A DNA stretch of 64,000 nt from assembly GCA_028554795.2 (NCBI GenBank), contig CM068827.1, positions 140,057,751-140,121,750 of the forward strand, given 5' to 3'. Source of the DNA: Sinohyriopsis cumingii. Its lineage: Eukaryota > Mollusca > Bivalvia > Unionida > Unionidae. Both the position numbers and the translations under genes were made by a program. Below the pieces are notes generated by a model. The model saw only the letters and a program-made list of their open reading frames with translations. It had not been told where the DNA came from and searched no databases. The first letter of the stretch is position 1. Each line of letters starts with the position of its first letter. Below are positions 1-12,900 of the stretch, one piece after another.

Positions 1-795
1 GCTGGTATAGGTCACTGGTCAATCTGAGGTGGAAGTTTCAGGCAGGGTTAAATGCTTATTGGAGATGTGTAATGCAGAGCTCCATATCAGGCCATGGTGG
101 ATAGTCAAAATTGGTCATAGCAGGACAATTTAAAAATAAATGTCTGATCATTTGTAGTCTCCAGAAATGAACCCTTGTTAGCTGGACACTCATATCTTTG
201 TGCCAATGTAAAACTTGTGCATCCAACTACAGTACACACTTTATGTGACCATATATATGTAACTAAATGTTTTGCTGCCTGGAAGTTAAACCGATAGAAT
301 TCATAGTCAACCATGTGCTTCATTTTCTTCTGTGCTTGTTCATTCAGTTGGTAATACCCATCTTTGTTACTATTTGAATATTCAGGAGTAATTGGAGTTG
401 CCTTCCCTTCTTCAGGAGGCATTGTTGAGTGAACCATGTACGTTTTGTGTTAATTAATGTGACGAAAATATACAATGGAATTGGAGCTGGATATTTAATG
501 CCAACATTTACTGAGCATTAAACATTTGTGTAGAATATGTGAAAATATTCATTTATACTATTCTTCCTTCATTCTTGCTATCTTTTAGATTTTGTTATAT
601 AAAATAGCAAAATAACATTCCTTGATTTACTTTCCAGATTCTTGAAGTTAAAAACATAGAGATGTCCTAGTGACTTTGTGCTTATTCAGTTCATATCATT
701 ACAGTACTACATGTATATTGTTTACGAAGAACACATAAATCTGATTATTTTGTTTGTCTCTGTTGCCTGTTGTTATAAAGAATTCATTTCCACAG
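1..795. other. Upstream intron of the dynein gene (3' part)
   Basis: No dynein coding sequence is recognisable here, so this is taken as the end of the intron before exon 1. A pyrimidine-rich stretch precedes the exon. Two AG sites, ending at 780 and 795, could both serve as acceptor in the same phase. A minus-strand open frame at 105-437 is described separately. Confidence 0.6.
105..437 (-). CDS. Unassigned minus-strand ORF, possible sulfotransferase-like fragment
   Basis: This is an open frame of 110 codons starting at ATG and lying inside the intron on the opposite strand. The composition looks protein-like. The segment around LNEQAQKKM and DYEFYRFNF faintly recalls the C-terminal part of galactose-3-O-sulfotransferases, which have a conserved aromatic/FN motif, but the match is from memory and weak. 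No acceptor AG was seen in the short open stretch upstream of the ATG. It may be a chance ORF, since other non-repeat ORFs in the window reach similar lengths, or an intronless gene fragment. Confidence 0.15.
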   Translation of the reverse strand: MVHSTMPPEEGKATPITPEYSNSNKDGYYQLNEQAQKKMKHMVDYEFYRFNFQAAKHLVTYIWSHKVCTVVGCTSFTLAQRYECPANKGSFLETTNDQTFIFKLSCYDQF

Positions 796-935
796 CACCG
801 TGTGAAGGATACCCTTGACTCTTGGCTGAAAGTGCAGGCAGCCTGGCTGTACCTGGAACCGATCTTTGGGTCTGAAGATATTCGCAACCAGATCCCAAAA
901 GAGGGACAGATGTTTGTGGAGGTTGACAACCACTG
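796..935 (+). CDS. DNAH3: DNAH3 exon 1 of window: linker (DHC_N2)
   Basis: This exon encodes residues 1-46 plus two bases of Trp47 and ends in phase 2. The segment [18 protein letters not shown] is a strongly conserved block of the dynein linker, the mechanical element that swings across the AAA ring. The donor is CACTG/GTAAGC at 935/936. The start at 796 follows TTTCCACAG. An alternative acceptor ending at 780 would add five residues in the same frame, but these fit the family less well. The 3' end of the exon and its donor are duplicated 83 bp downstream. Confidence 0.88.
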
Positions 936-3900
936 GTAAGCAAAGCATTTTCTATATTTTTATGTCATCACATTTGGAAAAATGTGACTATGATAACAGC
1001 TGAGGTTGACAACCACTAGTAAGAAAAGCATTTTCTTTTTTGTTATCTCATCGCTTTTGACAAAGTGTGAATATGAAAAGTCATCTACACATGTATGCAT
1101 GCACACGTGACTGTGTATATGTGTGTTTTTTTAATGTAGCTTAAACAATTTTCCAGTCATATCACTACAATGTCTGCAATGTGGCAGTTTATAACGATGT
1201 CTAGCACAAGGGCATCATGCCGCAGACATGTAGCATCATGTCCCGCCTAGTCACATTATCCTGGCACCATTCCACCCAGTCCTAACACTAACCTCTTAAT
1301 GCTGAGTGACAAGCAAGGCAGCTGCTCATACCAATATTTAATAAAAATGGTATTGGTATGACTTACTTGGCGTTTGAACCCGCAACCTCCTGCATCTGAG
1401 GTAGTCACTCTAACCACTTAGGCCACTGGAGCAGTTACCATGTCTATACATGTGTGTACATACGACCATGTATATATATGTATGTACATGTGACTATATG
1501 TATGAATGTAAAATATTGAACAACTGGTACGCCATTTGAATTAGAGATTTTAAATCTTAAATCATGATTGGGGGTGGGTGTTAAGGTGTGGTCATGGTTA
1601 TAAAAATTTTTATCAACCCACCTGGTTGAGCTTGGGGAATAGGTGTGTTTAGACTGGACAGAAAATTAATAAAAAACTGAGGACAACATTGGGACTGACC
1701 TGTTCTGGTTTGTATTAGCTCTCAGTCCTACTTGATCTAACAAGATATAGAAAACAATGTAAATCATTAATTTGGTGTCACTTAAAGTGCAGAAAGAAGC
1801 TGCACTTTCTTGGCAGTTGTGAACTTCAATTTTGTTTTTGTTGCTAAAATGTTTTTATTTTACATATTAATTACATTAAAGTGCAGCTTATTTCTTCTTA
1901 GTGACTATATACAGGTGATGCAGAATTTACGCCAATTTGATTATGTGATTTCATTTTAACACTATTTATAATGAAGAAATAAAATTCATTTTTTGCCAAT
2001 TTGTTCACTTTCATACCCTCGATATAATCATGTGCCATGATTTACACACAGCTTGTGCATATTTGATTTATGCCAATTTGGTTTTATGCCAATTTGGACT
2101 TATGCCATAATCTCAGGAATGCATCTATAATGTAAATCAGGCATCAACTATACTTTTATTTTATTTTAGTTTACAAATTATGAATAAGCTCAATCAGTTT
2201 AATTGAATCAAATTTTAAATAATAACATTATGTGCATATTTTGATTCATTTAGTGTTTGCTTGCAATTACATTCAAATCCAGGTCAAGGTTTCTAATTTT
2301 AAATAAAAATGTTTTCTTGTTGCTATGTGCAGGAAGTTGATAATGATGAATGCAGTGAAGAACACAGAAGCAATGGTGGTTATATCTCAGGATCAGATGC
2401 TGGAAAAATTGCAACACTCTGAGGTAAGATTGTCATACCCACATTTGCCTGTGTATAATGTATTCCATGATCTGTCATGTATATAATGTATTCCATGATC
2501 TGTCATGTGTATAATGTATTCCATGATGTGTCATGTGTATAATGTATTCCATGATCTGTAATGTGTATAATGTATTCCATGATCTGTGTAAAATGTATTC
2601 TATGATGTGTCATGTGTATAATGTATTCCATGATCTGTCATGTGTATAATGTATTCCATGATCTGTATATATATTCCTGATCTGTCATGTGTATCATGTA
2701 TTCCATGATCTGTCATGTGTATAATGTATTCCATGATCTGTGTAAAATGTATTCTATGATGTGTCATGTGTATAATGTATTCCATGATCTGTCATGTGTA
2801 TAATGTATTTCATGATCTGTGTATATATTCCTGATCTATCATGTGTATAATGTATTCCATGATCTGTGTATAATGTATTCCATGATCTGTGTATAATGTA
2901 TTCCATGATGTGTCATGTGTATAATGTATTCCATGATGTGTCATGTGTATAATGTATTCCATGATATGTCATGTGTATAATGTATTTCATGATCTGTGTA
3001 TATATTCCTGATCTATCATGTGTATAATATATTCCATGATCTGTGTATAATGTATTCCATGATCTGTGTATAATGTATTCCATGATTTTTCATGTGAATA
3101 ATATATTCCATGATCTGTCAGAACAAATTTTAAGCCTCCAAGCTATCCCTGTGTTTTATAAAAGTCTAAAAACCTCTATATTTTTTAATATATACTTTTA
3201 TCCTACACTGTTTCCCAAATATCTATAATATACAAATATTTTGGCTGTGAGAAGCACATGCCAATTTTTATGATAAATGTAATTTTGATTAAAATGATAA
3301 AAAGGCTATAGAATGATTAATCCTGATGGATTTGCTCAATACAGGATAGAATAGAAGTAGCAGTAATGAATTTTTCATAATGAGATTTTAAAATATATCA
3401 GTATGAAAAAATTTGATGTCACCACAATAGTGATTAAAGTGGTATTATCCATGTGTTGATTTCATCTCTGGAACTACTTTTTGTTCACATGAATGAAAAA
3501 TATCTGCTCTCATATATAGTTCCATATTTAGGCTTAATTTTTCTTCTCTCCCTTTCTCTCTCTCCACTAGGATAGAGAGATCTTAATATATGCTAACACT
3601 GTACATTTATGCAAGCAATGACAAGGTACCCTCAAAATATTATTATAATCAAACTCCAAACACAACAAGTCAGTTTCAAGTATTGATTTATTTATAATAG
3701 TTGTCTACATCAGTTGCAAACTCCCATTGATCACACTTACTTGGCCTGTTTTAATTCAACATTCAGTGTCACCCAAACTTATTACACACTTCAGATAATA
3801 CAGTTTCTTAGAGCAAATTTGGATTGAATAGAATACCAAGAATTGTTTCATTTGCAATTTTTACTCGCATCATACAGATAATCTTGTTTGAAAATGTTGG

Positions 3901-6900
3901 AGAAATCAAGGATATACAAGTATTGATTGCAAGTTGAATTAAATGACCTACAGAATTTCGGGGCATCATCTGTTACTGACAGACTGAAACACTTGCCAAT
4001 GCCACATCATTTCCTGTTTGAGTGAATAATTATACAAAATAAATAAACAAAATCCTAATTGGTGAACCTGCAGTAATTAAAATCTTTTCTTATGCTCAGA
4101 ATACTGCTGGATATGAATGGTCTGTGATGGTTGTACTTTTAGCCCACTAATATTCATTGCATCATCTTTGTTTGAAAACGAGCTTATATTTAATAAAATA
4201 CAAATTTCAAGAAATATATGAATAAGGTAAATTTATAACAAGTCACTGTCCTAAATTATATTATAATTTGTGAACTTTTTCTAGATACACCTCTCTCTCG
4301 ATAACTTGCGCACAGTGGGGTCCACAAACATAGACCACACTGTTAGTGAGGGCACAAGTTACCGAGGGACCTCCAAAAATTGATACAAATCTGATTTTGT
4401 ACCCAAAAAAACTGCAGGTGGGTTGGGAACTGGGATGTTTAATAACTGAATCCTGATTTTACAATCACATTGATAATAATTGTTAATAATGCGCTTTTTC
4501 TAATAAAGTTGTTCGTTTTTCTGTATAACCCTTTACTTCATGCAAGTGCCTTTTGACACCTCTACTCCATTTTGATGTAAGCACCTTTTGATGCCTCTAC
4601 CTGATTCTTATAATCTACTCGATGTCTCTACACCATTCTCATGGAAGCGCCTTTTGATGTCTGCTGTAAAACATCAGCCATTTTGAGCGGGTTTTGATAG
4701 TGCCACCTTTGGGGAAAACCTCCTATTAGATACTTCATTCATTGGTGTGAATGACCAATACGTCATATCATGTGGTTGCTGTTTAAGGTCTGGTCAACAT
4801 CTGCTTTTTAAAGTAACTGGGTCATATTCTCCATTCTCTAAAATGGAGGATGCGGATTACTTACTTGAGTTTTCATGATTAGAATCACAACTATGAAAGC
4901 TTCAATAGCCAAAGTAAAGACTCTAATATAGATGTAGGCAACAATTAGTTTTATAAATCATCAAATTCAGCTGATTTAGTGATGTAGATGCAGACAAAGA
5001 ACTTGTAAATTTTCAGTATATGAAATGGCAGGTCACGCGGCTTCACTGACTTGAGGCTGAATGATTTTTTTCAAGATTTTAAAGTACATTTTAAATAAAT
5101 TCTGTGATTTTTTTTTTTACACAGCTATAATGATCGGATTTTACTCTTTAATCATTCCATACATAATATATGTGTACCTAAAATGTAAAATGGTTGAAAT
5201 TTATGTTAAACCTCACCTATACTACACTGCTTAACAGTTAACTGGCAGGCCTATGTAAATGGAGTCAAATAGGTAAAAGGTGTCCTCTTTATAGCGACTG
5301 CACTGGGTAACTTTGCTACATGTATACTGAAGGGCTAAAAAGCCATACACTCTGTGAGGTAAAGGGATAAATAACATTTATTTTCAAAATGCCCAACAGG
5401 TGAAAGATCATTCCAACTGGTTTCAATGCGAAAGCATCTGTGTATTATGTCACTACTTTTTGGTTTGTTGATTAGTCTGGTTCCCAGAGTGGTTTCGAAT
5501 AGTATCCTGGCATGTCATAAGTCAGATTAGCAGGGAACTAGACTGTTGATAACCCACCGAACAAGATTCCTTTTTTTTTCCTCAAAATTTTTTATATTTA
5601 TTTTTTGTCAGACAATTGCCTATGTCAAAACTCAAATTTTGTATTGTTCATTTAGTACAATATTGATGTCATGATTTCATTGGAAGTAATAGTGAAACTT
5701 CTTATCATCCTTGAGGATATCTCTAAGTGCTAGTTCAGGAATTATCTGAAACTCACTTGCCCACAATGGTCCATATCTAAGCTCTTTATTTTATGCAGTA
5801 TTCATTTCGCTTGGTTGCCTTGCCGTCTCTGATCACAGTTATGAACAAGTCAGTTAATTTAAGTTAGTTTATGTTACATACACAATAACATTTATAACAG
5901 TGTTCGATTGTTCAAGTGATGAGGGTTCACCCGACATACCACTGGGGCCGCTAGATTTTAAGCATGTAGGATTTGCATGCCTTTTAACTTTTCTTTCATT
6001 CCACCTCCATTATTTGATTCAAAAGACAATTAATGTGATAATACAGAGGAGGCCAGCTTTTAATTCAGTGCAACGATACAACAAATACTTCCACAAGTCA
6101 GTCATCAAAACATGGTTGGCATTTAATTATGTTCTCAGAGAAACACTTGCGGACAAAGCTGTTATGTTGGATTGACACAGTGGTCAGCACAGAACATAAA
6201 GGCAGATGCTGTTTGCAGTTCTGTGTGCATTATGCACAGATATGTAGTATTTATTTCATGTCTTTAGAGAATTTGATTTATGTTCAGCATGCCTTGTCAC
6301 AACAATCACTTTAGTGGACATGTTCATGCCTTGTCAAAAGCTTGACATATCAGTCATTTTAATTTCCATGTGCTTGCCTTGTCAGAAGCTTGACAGAGCA
6401 ATTACTTTAGTGCCCATATTCATGCCTTGTCAGAAGCTTGACAGAGCAATCATTTAGTGCCCAGGTGCATGCCTTGTCAGAAGCTTGACAGCAGTTACTT
6501 CAGTGTCTATGTACATGTCTTGTCAGAAACTTGTCACAGCAATTACTTTAGTGTCCATGTGCATGCCATGTCAGAAGCTTGTCACAGCAATTACTTTAGT
6601 GACATAGTGCATGCTGTGTCAGAAGCTTCACACAGCAATCATTGCAGTGTCTGTGTGCATTGCCTTGTCAGAAGCTTGACAGAACAATCACTTTAGTGTC
6701 CATGTGCATGCCTTGTTAGAAGCTTGTCACAGCAATCACTTTAGTGTCCATGTACTTGCCATGTCAGAAACTTGACAGAGCAATCACTTTAGTGCCCAGG
6801 TGCATGCCTTGTCAGAAGCTTGACATATCAATCACTTCATTGTTTATGTTCATGCCCGTCTATATGTCTATCCATGTGTATATCTATCCACCATGAATTG

Positions 6901-9900
6901 TTCAAAAAAGTTTTCATGCCATCAGTTTCTGAAGTACAATTGGCCACAGAGTCATGTTACTTGGTGTTTGGAGGCTTCTTCATGTTTACACCAATAATTT
7001 GGATTTTGGAAGCTTCTTCATGTGTACATTAACAATTTGGTGTTTGGAGGCTTCTTCATGTGTACATCAATAATTTGGTGTATGGAGGCTTCTTCAGGTG
7101 TACATCAATAATTTGGTGTTTGGAGGCTTCTTCAGGTGTACATCAATAATTTGGTGTTTGGAGGCTTCTTCATGTGTACATCAATAATTTGGTGTTTGGA
7201 GGCTTCTTCAGGTGTACATCAATAATTTGGTGTTTGGAGGCTTCTTCAGGTGTACATCAATAATTTGGTGTTTGGAGGCTTCTTCATGTGTACATCAATA
7301 ATTTGGTGTTTGGAGGCTTCTTCAGGTGTACATCAATAATTTGGTGTTTGGAGGCTTCTTCAGGTGTACATCAATAATTTGGTGTTTGGAGGCTTCTTCA
7401 GGTGTACATCAATAATTTACCAAAACGTCAAGGACATGCTCAACATGTAGTCAGTGACCAGCTTCTTATTTGTTTGTTTTTGATGGTTGTTATGGCACAA
7501 CAACAAAACTTTGAAAGTTATACCATGCCAGATATTGTGGAATAAAGCATGCATTAGAGTAGCCAATCTGGACTGATCCAGGGGTGGGTATCAAATTTGT
7601 ACCCTACTGGTCACAAGTTCATTGCCTCAGTTACTGAGCCACCCTAACTCTTCTTCATTTCAAAACTAAATTATGTTGAATCCTAGTTATTGTTATATTT
7701 GCTTCATTATTTTTTTTAAGCATATGAAAAGAAAGCACCTGTTATTACAGTTAGATACACTTGCAGATCCAGCTGTCTATAAAATCAGTATACACTTAGA
7801 GCTAAAATGTAAGAGTAGGCATCTTTTCATTTTTTGTTTAATGATATCCACTACACACTGAAATAAGGAAACTTCTGATATAAACTTAGTAGCGATAACA
7901 GTGGTATTGCCATTGTGGTGATTTTATCTTTGAAACTACATTCTTTTCACATGAATGAAATATATCTGCCCTTATATATATTTCCATATTTAGGCTTATT
8001 TAGTTTGTTTTCTATCTCCTGCTATCTTTCTCTCTTTCTCCTTCTCATTCACTCTCTCCTTTAGGATAGACCGATCTGACAAGATACCAACACGTTACCT
8101 TTATAAAAGCATTAGGAGGGTGTAATAAAATATGCATAAAGTACTGTGACCCTAACAATTGTAACAGAATCCAAAATTTAATTCCAGCAATGGTATTTAC
8201 TTCCTAAAGAACTGAAAGGAGAAATGGCTATGTATATATAGATTTTTGAGGTGATGTATGCTGTTTACTCGCAGACCTGGGTTTGAATCTCCATAGAGTA
8301 TGATTTAAAATTCTCTAACCTGTATGATAGTATTATTTGTATTAAAATATTAATTCTGCCTACTATTATCAAGCATTCTTCTATACAATCCAGGGATATC
8401 ACTTTCCATTCTGTCTAGTCTATATTCATAATTCTCTCTCTCTCTCTCTCTCTCTCTCTATAAGTGCATAAAGTGAATCATTGTTATATCATTGTGAACA
8501 AAATGCATTGTACCAGCTTTTTTTCTCAGTACATGAAAAGCAATAAAAGTCTGATGAAGTAAGATTTTTTTTTTAATGCATTGTAAAAATTGGAAAAAAT
8601 GACATAGACTGCCTGTATGCTAACTGGAAAAAAATGACATAGACTGCCTGTATCTACCAAAGGATGCATACTTACCTAATCCTCTTATTCACATTTTAAC
8701 TTTGAATTTATCTCATTTTTTCTTCACTTTCAGAGCATGCTGGATGCTATTCAGAAGGGATTGAATGACTACCTTGAAATGAAGAGGCTATTCTTCCCTA
8801 GGTATTTAATGAAAACGTAACTTTAAGCAAAAGCCCGCTTGTGTTCATTCTTTGACAAATTAAGTAGTACAATAATCAGGTTTTGAAAAGTTTGTTTAGG
8901 TTCAGCTGTAAAATCTTGTTGTGCACACTTGAGGGAAGTTGCATCAGTTTACTCACATCCACATGACCTAGAATTTTGACTGGGAGAAGTAACATACATT
9001 TACACCCCCCCTCAACATCTAAAACTTTGACTGGGAAGGAGTTGTAGATGTGTGTGTTCTGAATGATGTCATAGCATTTGATACGTTGTGTCACTTGTCC
9101 TTCATTTGCCTGTTAGAACAATGGTCTAGAGTTGGAAGAGTATAAATCTTTGTTTTTTAATGGTGAATAAGTCATGTGACAAAGTAAATAATGTTGACTG
9201 ATATTTACTTAATGTTTTGCATTTTTTGTCCTTTCCATAATGGAGCATACGCAGAATACTAGAGGATAATGGTAAAGACTAGGCACTTCAAGTGCCATTG
9301 TTTTCAAGCTGTTAGGGTATAGTTTGTATATGCCTTCTTCTACATATATATTTCATCTAAGAAAGCAGAAACTTTGCTCACTGTGAATATCAAATTTTGG
9401 ACTATTCTGGCATTCAAAAAATATGGTGGTGTTTGAAGGCATGAGTTGAGTGGGTAATCTAGGCTCTTCTAAGTTTTTTGTTGTTGACATGTCTAATCAA
9501 AATTTCATTGGTGATGGAGTCTTTGAAGAAGTTTATTCCAACCACCCACCCACCCTTTACTTCGCGATAACAGCCTCAAAATTCTATCAACACTTTTGTT
9601 ACAGATTTGACATGGAATTAAATTGTAACTTAATACTTTAGAATCATAATTTAATTCATCAGCGGCAGAACTCTGTTCACATCAGATTTGTTTAATAACA
9701 TTTAGTCTGCATTTCTTTGTATATTTAGGTTCTTTTTCTTGTCAAATGATGAATTGCTGGAAATACTGTCCGAGACCAAGGACCCTCTCCGAGTCCAGCC
9801 TCATCTGAAAAAGTGCTTTGAGGGCATCTCTCAGCTTGGGTTTACACTGGACAAGATCATTACCTCCATGGAGTCTGCAGAAAAAGAAGTTGTCCAGTTT

Positions 9901-12900
9901 TCCAGGACCATTACACCAGCTGATGCTAAGGGGCTGGTGGAAAAGTGGCTTCTACAGGTTTGTGTGCAAAGGATTTTATATGGGTTTTTATTAGAACTGA
10001 AATTTATTGAGTAAAATTGTGATTTCATTTAGTTTGACTGAGAGCTATCTTATTGAACTATACGACACATGTCACTAGCAGCAAGTAGCACGTTGTATTG
10101 TACAACAAGTTCAAAAGTTTATGATTCTTTGTTTCGTACTGTACATGTGATTGCATTTTGATAAGGTTTATCACTGACTTCTCATAAATTTATTAACTAG
10201 TTTACAATAGAGTTCTGTTTGCTGTTTTGTTTGAACCTACATGTCCGTCAGTCTTTTTGGTGAATGGCCTGGAATGGGTAAATAATAATAAATTAATGAT
10301 CATAATGATAATGAAAAATGAAAAAGTGTTATTTAGAAAAGTGCTGAATAAAAATTATTTATTTTAGCTATTTATCATTAGTAGATAGCCCTTACAATTT
10401 TAGCTCTGAGTTGTTTAAGTGGTCTCCCCTGAGTTGTTGTACAGGAGAATTGTTTTTTTTATAATTTCTCAAGAGATATCAAGCAAGTCTAATAAAGCTA
10501 AATAATTGTAATATTTCATGTTAGTTACTTCTTTAGAGGAGTGTTCCTAATTGGTTATTTTTTTATGCAGTGGAGTGAAATTGGAGGTTTTTGTTATTAA
10601 TTTCTGGATCAATATTTCGGCCATACGTTCCCAGATTTTGAAATATTACTAGCTGGGTCTGTTGAGATAACACTGGCCCACGATTTCTGCACCTGCTGCT
10701 AGATTTGGACAAATGTCGAAGTTATGCTTTTTTCCCCCAAGGTTGACTCAGTTTGTGAGATACTTTGACCGGACTGAATTTGATCAAAGAAATAAAATGA
10801 TGAAAACACAAACCAGGAATCTGAGTACAGAACTAATTAGTAACTAGTAATTAGTAACAAGTAATTTGTTTTTACACTGGAAATTGGGCTTTGAGATTAT
10901 TGCTATTTTTGTAAATCATGTAGAAAATCTATCCCCCTTTCTGCATCATTTAAAAGATAATTTGTTACTTTTCTGGCTGTAACATTTTACTACATGTTGA
11001 AAATCTGCCCCTTTATGGCATCATTTGAAAGATTTATTGCTTTTACTTCATCCTTTACATGTGGCTCAGTTATGAACTGGCTCTTTAATAATATAGAATC
11101 ATTATATAGCAAACATATTGCAGTGGAGACATTGTATTATAATACAAAGAAATTTTTTGGTTTAACACTTATTTGGTTTTAAACAGAAATTCAGGTCTCC
11201 TTCCTTACAGCACCTGTCATTATTAGGTAATTAGGTAATGTCACTGCCATGTTATAAGCCCACTTTAAAAATGTAAGTTAAACATATTTATTCTTTTCAA
11301 TATGTATTAACTTAGAGATTTGTGAAACTGTCTGTTTCACATTTGGGATTTACAAAACATGTTGCCATAAACTGCCTTTTTTCTGATTAGTCAGTTTTGT
11401 TGAAAAAAGTGAAAATCATTAAATCATTATTTGACTATATCCCCAGGTTGAAGAGACAATGAAAGTGAGTCTGAAAGAGGTGACCATGAAGGCTATTAAG
11501 GCATACACTCAGACTGAACGACACAACTGGGTCACTCAGTGGCCAGGTCAGGTGGTTCTTGCAGCCTCTCAAGTCCACTGGACAACAGAGGTTACTCAGG
11601 TAGTGTCTTCATGAACAGCATATAAGTTACTTTCTTTGTAAGAAATTAAAAAGTTTTAGTGTTTTAATTGGTAAAATACATAGTATCAGTAAAAGTTTAA
11701 ATCGCACTAGTGAATATTCATTGATATTAATCAATTTATACAAAGCATTATTTACACTGGCACTAGTGAATATTCATTGATATTAATCACTTTATACAAA
11801 GCATTGTTTACACTAGCACTAGTGACTATTCATTGGCAATAATCATTTTAATACAAAGCATTGTTTACACTAGCACTAGTGACTATTCATTGGCAATAAT
11901 CATTTTAATACAAAGCATTGTTTACACTGGCACTAGTGAATATTCAGTGATATTAATCACTTTCATACAAAGCATTGTTTGCACTAGCACTAGTGACTAT
12001 TCATTGGCAATAATCAGTCAAATACAAAGCATTGTTTACACTGGCACTAGTGATTATTCATTGGCAATAATCATTCTAATACAAATCATTGTTTACACTG
12101 GCACTAGTGAATATTCAGTGATATTAATCACTTTCATACAAAGCATTGTTTACACTGGCACTAGTGAATATTCATTGATATTAATCACTTTATACAAAGC
12201 ATTGTTTGCACTAGCACAAGTGACTATTCATTGGCAATAATCATTCTAATACAAAGCATTATTTACACTGGCACTAGTGACTTTTCATTGGCAATAATCA
12301 TTCTAATACAAAAGCATTATTTACACTGGCACTAGTGAATTTTCATTGGCAATAATCATTCTAATACAAAGCATTATTTACACTGGCACTAGTGACTTTT
12401 CATTGGCAATAATCATTCTAATACAGAACATTGTTTACACTAGCACTAGTGAATATTCATTGGCAATAATCATTCTAATACAAAGCATTGTTTACACTAG
12501 CACTAGTGAATATTCATTGGCAATGATCATTCTAATACAAAGCATTGTTTACACTAGCACTAGTGAATATTCATTGGCAATAATCATTCTAATACAAAGC
12601 ATTATTTACACTGGCACTAGTGAATATTCATTGGCAATAATCATTCTAATACAAAGCATTGTTTACGCTGGCACTAGTGAATATTCATTGGCAATAATCA
12701 TTCTAATACAAAGCATTGTTTACACTAGCACTAGTGAATATTCACTGGCAATAATCATTCTAATACAGAACATTGTTTACACTAGCACTAGTGAATATTC
12801 ACTGGCAATAATCATTCTAATACAAAGCATTGTTTACACTGGCACTAGTGAATATTCATTGGCAATGATCATTCTAATACAAAGCATTGTTTACACTAGC

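Larger units (their letters stand above)
936..2332 (+). other. Intron 1
   Basis: This is a phase 2 intron from GTAAGC to CTATGTGCAG. It holds the duplicated splice junction (1002-1080) and a minus-strand SINE (about 1170-1435). The remainder, 1440-2332, is AT-rich with no coding signal. Confidence 0.9.
2424..8733 (+). other. Intron 2
   Basis: This is a 6.3-kb phase 0 intron. It contains three minisatellites, a TTAA-type MITE, a pair of diverged 200-bp repeats, a possible SINE fragment and simple repeats, each listed separately. About 3630-4280, 5371-6280 and 8120-8390 show no recognised element. Short ORFs in the first part of 5900-6320 look like chance. Confidence 0.9.

Noticed and set aside
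781-795. Earlier acceptor for exon 1 (start at 781)
   Set aside because: It is in the same phase and cannot be excluded, but the five extra residues (NSFPQ) do not fit the conserved helix before LDSWL, and the TTTCCACAG site is adequate.
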